NCBI GenBank assembly: GCA_958352845.1
Contig: CATWQC010000027.1
Span: 1-24,255, forward strand
Direction of reading: 5' to 3'
Length of the DNA stretch: 24,255 bases
DNA from: an uncultured Collinsella sp.
Lineage (GTDB): Bacteria > Actinomycetota > Coriobacteriia > Coriobacteriales > Coriobacteriaceae
The notes beneath the pieces are model-generated. The model was not told the origin of the DNA. It made no database searches and saw nothing but the letters and a program-made list of their open reading frames with translations. The position numbers were made by a program, and so were the translations under genes. Every line of letters begins with the position of its first letter. Positions within the stretch are counted from its first letter, which is position 1. Of this stretch, positions 20,307 to 24,255 are shown piece after piece.

Positions 20307-21119
20307 CTATTCGGTGAGCTCGGGGCCCTCGCCGGGCACATAGGCCTCGGCGCCCTCGACGCGGTTGATGCGGATGGTTCCAAAGATCTCGTCCTGGCTC
20401 AGCGTGAGCGAGCCGCGCTTGGCGAGCTCCAGCATGGCCAGGAAGGTGACGACGAGCTGCTCGGTGGTGGCATCGCCGTCCAACAGCTCGCGGAAGGTGC
20501 AGGTTTGGTGCGCCATGGTAAAGCGGTCGACTGAGGCCACGGTCAGGTCGAGCGGTACGCGATGCGGCGCCACATGCTCGGCCTCCAGCAAGAAGGTCTG
20601 GCGCTTGCCGTCCAGGTCGGCACAGATGACGGCGAGACCGCGCAGGGTAATGCCGGCAAGGTAGTCGGGCATAAGGCCTAGGAACTCCGGGTCGGGACCG
20701 GCCACACGCGGATGCATACGGCTTTCGGCCTGCATGCGGGCACCGAGGGCCGCAGCCGCGCCCTTAAACTGCTTGTAGGCAATCAGGCGCTGGATCAGGA
20801 CCTCGCGCAGGGCGTCGCCGTCGAGCGCGCTGAGCTCCTCGAGATCTTCGTCGAACTCGTCATCGTCTTCATCGGCTTTGCGTGGGGCCTCCTGCGGCAC
20901 CAGAGAGGCAGCCTTGATGTCCAAAAGGGTTGCCGCGACCAGCAAAAAATCGCTCGCCACGTCCAGGTCCAGTGCTTCGATGCGCTCGGCCTCGGCAAGG
21001 TATTGCTCGGCCACCTCGCTGATGGAGATGGCGCCAATATCTACTTTTTGGCGGGTTACCAGCTGCAGCAGCAGGTCGAACGGTCCGCTGTAGACCTGCG
21101 TCGACACGCGATACGACAT
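20307..21119 (-). CDS. scpA: Segregation and condensation protein A
   Basis: The kleisin subunit (270 aa) of the SMC-ScpA-ScpB condensin. The N-terminal SMC-binding part shows the family hallmark VYSGPFDLLLQLVTRQKVDI (about 8-27) and the helix with SDFLLVAATLLDIKAASLVP. A long acidic stretch (DEDDDEFDEDLEEL, about 84-97) follows, then the ScpB-binding region and a C-terminal winged helix with VVTFLAMLELAKRGSLTLSQ. ATG 21119 has AAAGGAGG six bases upstream, the best ribosome binding site in the cluster. The 84-base gap before it holds a small GC hairpin (GCGCC/GGCGC) and no clear promoter. Confidence 0.96.
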   Translation of the reverse strand: MSYRVSTQVYSGPFDLLLQLVTRQKVDIGAISISEVAEQYLAEAERIEALDLDVASDFLLVAATLLDIKAASLVPQEAPRKADEDDDEFDEDLEELSALDGDALREVLIQRLIAYKQFKGAAAALGARMQAESRMHPRVAGPDPEFLGLMPDYLAGITLRGLAVICADLDGKRQTFLLEAEHVAPHRVPLDLTVASVDRFTMAHQTCTFRELLDGDATTEQLVVTFLAMLELAKRGSLTLSQDEIFGTIRINRVEGAEAYVPGEGPELTE

Positions 21120-21203
21120 CTTCGACCTCCTTTGACGGCGCCTTCGCGGCGCGGTTTGGGTGCATATTGCGACAGTTTTGCACGGTCGACCTGTAAGTTT
21201 ACC

Positions 21204-21887
21204 TTAGATGCCGGCGATTGCGAAGTTGAGCAGCTGCTCAGCAAGCGGATACACGGTAACGTCGAAATAGCGGCCGATTACATCGATGCCGGTCCACATG
21301 GGCAGCAGATACAGCACGATGATGAGTATGGGCATGGCGTATTGCTGCAGGTGGTAGTAGTTGGCGAGCGCCTTACCTTTGAGGAACGGCACGATGATCG
21401 ACGAGCCGTCAAGCGGCGGAATCGGAATGAGGTTAAAGAACGCAAGCGATAGGTTGACCACGATAAACGTAGCGCCAAAGTTCATGATTTGCGACGCTAC
21501 GGCAAAGGACATACTGGTGTAGAGGTTGCCGTAGGTCAGGTGCATGAGGGCTGCGGCCAGGCACGCGAGCGCGATGTTCGATGTGGGGCCGGCTACGCTC
21601 ACCAGGACCTCGTCGCGCTTGGGGTGCTTGAGGTTGTTGAGATAGACGGGCACGGGCTTGGCGAAGGCGAACACGGGACCGCCTGCGGCGAGCATGAGCA
21701 GCGGCAGGATGATGGTGCCAAACGGGTCGATATGGTTGAGCGGGTTGAGCGAGACGCGGCCGCGCGAGCGAGCCGTTTTGTCGCCGAGCGCCCAGGCTGC
21801 GGCGGCGTGCGCGCTCTCGTGGATCACGATGCCAACGATGACGGCAACGGCACTGGCGAGCAGGTTCATGATGTAGCTGCTGGACAT
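21204..21887 (-). CDS. Site-2 protease-like M50 metallopeptidase
   Basis: A 227-aa integral membrane zinc protease of the M50 family. The zinc-binding motif is HESAH (23-27) in the first helix, and the third ligand is Asp160 in NLIPIPPLDGSS, the NPxxxxDG-like motif of the family. About six hydrophobic segments are visible. No PDZ domain is present, so it belongs to the compact group that includes SpoIVFB-like and YwhC-like proteins. Such proteases cut transmembrane substrates, often anti-sigma factors or leftover signal peptides; the substrate here is unknown. It lies upstream of scpA, an order also seen in other Gram-positive bacteria, and nine bases after the small membrane protein gene. 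Confidence 0.94.
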   Translation of the reverse strand: MSSSYIMNLLASAVAVIVGIVIHESAHAAAAWALGDKTARSRGRVSLNPLNHIDPFGTIILPLLMLAAGGPVFAFAKPVPVYLNNLKHPKRDEVLVSVAGPTSNIALACLAAALMHLTYGNLYTSMSFAVASQIMNFGATFIVVNLSLAFFNLIPIPPLDGSSIIVPFLKGKALANYYHLQQYAMPILIIVLYLLPMWTGIDVIGRYFDVTVYPLAEQLLNFAIAGI

Positions 21888-21896
21888 AACGCTCCC

Positions 21897-22193
21897 CTAG
21901 CGGACGCGGCGCGAGGCGCGCGTGAGCAGGTAGTCAATTACAAACAGGATCACAGCGACGATAGCATAATCCAGGCGGAACACACCGCCAAAAGGCGACG
22001 TGATGACGCCGTAGCCGGCGATGGCGCTCGGCAGTGCACGCGAAAGCTCAACGACAAAGCCAACGATCTGCAGCTTGGCGGTGAGGCCGCTAAAGCACAG
22101 CAGAACGGTCATTGCGCTCATAAAGATGCCGCAGATGCGACAGGCGATGGCGATGATGATCATCGCAACGGCGGCGGCCTTACGAGAGTTCAC
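21897..22193 (-). CDS. Small membrane protein of unknown function, 98 aa
   Basis: I chose GTG 22193 because AGGAG lies seven bases upstream. The start lies inside the 3' end of the ABC-F gene and overlaps it by 14 bases in another frame. The in-frame extension to 22325 has no similarity in composition and is a shadow of that gene. The protein has a long hydrophobic segment at about residues 8-36, probably a helical hairpin or long helix (AMIIIAIACRICGIFMSAM), a short amphipathic middle part and a C-terminal helix (YAIVAVILFVIDYLL, about 77-91) followed by a basic RASRRVR end. The family is not recognised. The overlap suggests coupling to the upstream gene. Confidence 0.7.
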   Translation of the reverse strand: MNSRKAAAVAMIIIAIACRICGIFMSAMTVLLCFSGLTAKLQIVGFVVELSRALPSAIAGYGVITSPFGGVFRLDYAIVAVILFVIDYLLTRASRRVR

Positions 22194-24213
22194 GCGCGGT
22201 CTCCTCTTCGATCTGGGTGGAAAGCTCCAGCCATTCGTCCTCGAGCTTGGGCAGCTCCTGCTTAAGGCCGTTATATTCCCCCAGCGCGGCGTTGAACTTG
22301 TCCTGATCGGCATAAAGCTCTTCACTTGCCATCAATTCCATAAGCTCGTCATAGCGGGCACGCTTTTTGTCGAGCTCTGCCTCGATCTTCTTGAGCTGGT
22401 TGCGCACGCCCTTGAGTTTTTTGTTGAGCGCAGCGCGGGCCTGGGCCTCGGCACGCTTTTGCTCCTTGGTCTTTTTGCCCTCGGCAGGTTTGGAAGCGGC
22501 GGCGGGCGCATCGGGCTGGGCCGCGGTGACCTTGGCGGACTTGGCCGCGACAGGCACGCTCTCCCCTGCTGTCTCGGCGGCGGCGCGGGCCGCGAGGTCC
22601 TCGCGCTTGTAGAGGTAGTAGTCGTAGTCGCCGTCGTAGACCGTGACCTTGCCGTCGCGGATGTCGATCACACGATTGGCCACGGCGCGTACCAGGTGCT
22701 CGTCGTGGCTGATCAGCACGATGGTGCCGGGGAAGTTTTGCAGGGCGTTCTCGAGCATGTCCACCGAGTCGATGTCCAGGTGGTTGGTGGGCTCGTCCAG
22801 GCACAGGAGCGCCTCGGGGGCCACAAGCATCTTGGCCAGTGCCAGACGCGCCTTTTCGCCGCCGGAGAGGACGCGGACCTGCTTCTCGATGGAATCGTTG
22901 TCGCTAAACAGGAAGGCGCCCAGCAGGCTGCGCTGCTGCGGCACGGTCCATTTGGGCGTGACGGTGTCGATCTCTTGCAGGACGGTATTGGACTCGGTCA
23001 TGCCCTCGAGTGCGTGCTGGGCGTAGTAGGCCACGCCCACGTTGGTGCCCAGATCACGCGTGCCGGTAGTTGGCGGCTCCAGACCGGCGAGGATCTTCAT
23101 GAGGGTAGACTTGCCGGCGCCGTTGGGGCCGACGAGCGCCACATGCTCGCCGCGGTAGAGCTTGAGGTCGATATCGCTGTAGATGTGCTTTTTGCCGTAG
23201 GACTTGGAGACGCCCTCGAGCCCCACGACCATGTCGCCGGAGCGCGGCGGGTCGGGGAACTTAAAGTCGATGTGCTTGTGGCCCTCGGGCAGGATGACAA
23301 GCTCCTTTTTGATCTGCTCGATCTTGCGGATGCGCTCCTGAGCCTGGGCAGCCTTGGTGGGCTTGTAGCGGAACTTGTCGACGAAGACCTGCATGTGGGC
23401 GATGTCGCGCTCCTGAGCGGCACGCTTGGCGCGCATCTGCTCCAGGTTGTCCTCGCGCTGCTTGAGGTAGCTGCTGTAGTTGCCGGTGTAGGTGGTCACG
23501 CGACGGTTTTCGAGAGCGGCGACGTGGTCGACGCAGGCGTCCATAAAGGCGCGGTCGTGGCTGACGATGAGGACGGCGCCGTCGTAGTTGGCGATAAAGC
23601 CGCGCAGCCATTGGACGCTCTCGAGGTCCAGGTGGTTAGTAGGCTCGTCCAGAAGCAGCAGGTCGGGGTGGCGCAGGAATAGCTTGGCGAGTGCGATGCG
23701 CATCTGCCAGCCACCCGAGAACTCGGAGCACGGGCGCTCAAAGTCGGTGACCTTAAAGCCCAGGCCGGAAAGGATCTTGCGGGCGTTGCTCTCGAGCTCG
23801 TAGCCGCCCAGGTGCTCAAAGCGGTCCTGGACCTGGCCATACTCGTTGAGGAGTGCGTCGACGTCCTTGCCCTGATCGGAGAGCTCGGTGATCTGGGCCT
23901 GCAGCTCGTTGGCGCGCTCGCCCATGCGGCGGATTTCCTTGGCGGCGGCCATGACCTCGGCAAGGATGGTGGTGTCCTTTTGCTCCAGATTAGTTTCCTG
24001 CTCTAGGTAGCCTACCTGGCAGTCCTTGGCGTACTGGACCTGGCCGGCATCGGGACTGTCGATGCCCATGATGATCTTGAGCATGGTGGTTTTGCCAGCG
24101 CCGTTGGGGCCCACGAGCGCGAAGCGCTCGCCGGGGTTGATCTGGAAGGATGCGCCGCTAAAAAGGACGCGCGCGCCGAAGCTTTTTTCGATCTTGTCGA
24201 CCAGGAGGATCAT
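22180..24213 (-). CDS. ABC-F family ATPase with C-terminal coiled coil
   Basis: A 677-aa soluble ATPase with two ABC domains and no membrane segment, so it is an ABC-F translation factor rather than a transporter. Domain 1 has Walker A GPNGAGKT (35-42), signature FSGGWQMR and Walker B with LLLLDEPTNHLDL. The linker arm with alternating Arg/Lys/Glu (about 245-305) is the P-site tRNA interaction motif. Domain 2 repeats the set with GPNGAGKST, LSGGEKARLA and LCLDEPTNHLDI. An Ala/Lys-rich spacer (about 540-590) leads to a C-terminal coiled coil (about 590-677), as in Uup. It probably assists stalled or assembling ribosomes; antibiotic resistance (ARE) type is less likely. ATG 24213 has AAAGG upstream. 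Confidence 0.93.
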   Translation of the reverse strand: MILLVDKIEKSFGARVLFSGASFQINPGERFALVGPNGAGKTTMLKIIMGIDSPDAGQVQYAKDCQVGYLEQETNLEQKDTTILAEVMAAAKEIRRMGERANELQAQITELSDQGKDVDALLNEYGQVQDRFEHLGGYELESNARKILSGLGFKVTDFERPCSEFSGGWQMRIALAKLFLRHPDLLLLDEPTNHLDLESVQWLRGFIANYDGAVLIVSHDRAFMDACVDHVAALENRRVTTYTGNYSSYLKQREDNLEQMRAKRAAQERDIAHMQVFVDKFRYKPTKAAQAQERIRKIEQIKKELVILPEGHKHIDFKFPDPPRSGDMVVGLEGVSKSYGKKHIYSDIDLKLYRGEHVALVGPNGAGKSTLMKILAGLEPPTTGTRDLGTNVGVAYYAQHALEGMTESNTVLQEIDTVTPKWTVPQQRSLLGAFLFSDNDSIEKQVRVLSGGEKARLALAKMLVAPEALLCLDEPTNHLDIDSVDMLENALQNFPGTIVLISHDEHLVRAVANRVIDIRDGKVTVYDGDYDYYLYKREDLAARAAAETAGESVPVAAKSAKVTAAQPDAPAAASKPAEGKKTKEQKRAEAQARAALNKKLKGVRNQLKKIEAELDKKRARYDELMELMASEELYADQDKFNAALGEYNGLKQELPKLEDEWLELSTQIEEETARELS

Positions 24214-24255
24214 GGTGCCGCCTTTGACCTTGTTTTCCTATATGAAAAAAGGCCC
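24214..24255. other. Right-edge leader of the ABC-F gene
   Basis: This stretch holds the ribosome binding site of the ABC-F gene. On the minus strand the far end reads GGGCC followed by six T, which resembles the tail of a terminator cut by the window edge. If so, the operon promoter would lie in these 40 bases, where I see TTTTCA and TATAGG but no properly spaced pair. Confidence 0.3.

Noticed and set aside
22021..23682. Long plus-strand open frame opposite the ABC-F gene
   Set aside because: Same reason: it mirrors a well-supported gene and has low-complexity Leu/Val/Gly composition.

Overview
The window comes from a high-GC Gram-positive actinobacterium. The core genes (CoaBC, IspH, a DUF512 radical-SAM protein, ScpA/ScpB, an ABC-F protein, BspA-like surface proteins) fit the class Coriobacteriia, and a Collinsella-like genus is my best guess; that placement is inference from gene content, not a database result. 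The window splits sharply at a tRNA-Pro(GGG) gene at 6977-7053.

Left part (1-6976): an accessory region of low gene density and uneven base composition. It holds an unrecognised plus-strand ORF (380-781), a frameshifted minus-strand ORF (694-1309), about 500 bases without a clear gene, a low-GC DUF1648 membrane protein (1811-2464) and then three related cassettes (2539-3590, 3637-4782, 5430-6553). Each cassette has an inverted repeat about 70-76 bases before the start, a strong ribosome binding site, two overlapping start codons (ATGCATG), a guanine-rich tract about 25 bases into the reading frame, a Flp-type pilin N-terminus (prepilin-peptidase motif G/QxxxEY followed by a hydrophobic helix), a Gly/Ser-rich linker and an exchangeable C-terminal domain. 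That domain is BspA-like in cassette 1 and DUF6273 in cassettes 2 and 3. The G tracts put the three cassettes in three different reading phases relative to the first ATG (77, 76 and 75 bases from ATG to the GAG of the pilin motif). Only cassette 3 is fully open. This looks like a phase-variable family of pilin-anchored surface proteins and is the main finding. An orphan RelB-like antitoxin gene lies between cassettes 2 and 3, and a 160-base repeat with a 43-base identical core follows each DUF6273 cassette.

Right part (7134-24213): a dense minus-strand run of seventeen conserved genes, most separated by 0-20 bases or overlapping. In transcription order: ABC-F ATPase, small membrane protein, M50 protease, scpA, scpB, rRNA pseudouridine synthase, cmk, plsC-like acyltransferase, ispH, DUF512 radical SAM protein, der, plsY, gpsA, rpe, cysteine desulfurase, Nif3-like protein, zinc-ribbon protein and coaBC. 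It mixes chromosome segregation (ScpAB), ribosome assembly (Der, pseudouridine synthase, ABC-F), phospholipid synthesis (GpsA, PlsY, PlsC), isoprenoid synthesis (IspH), nucleotide and cofactor supply (Cmk, CoaBC, Rpe) and sulfur/metal chemistry (cysteine desulfurase, Nif3). The tRNA-Pro gene follows on the same strand with its own promoter and a strong terminator that marks the border with the accessory region.
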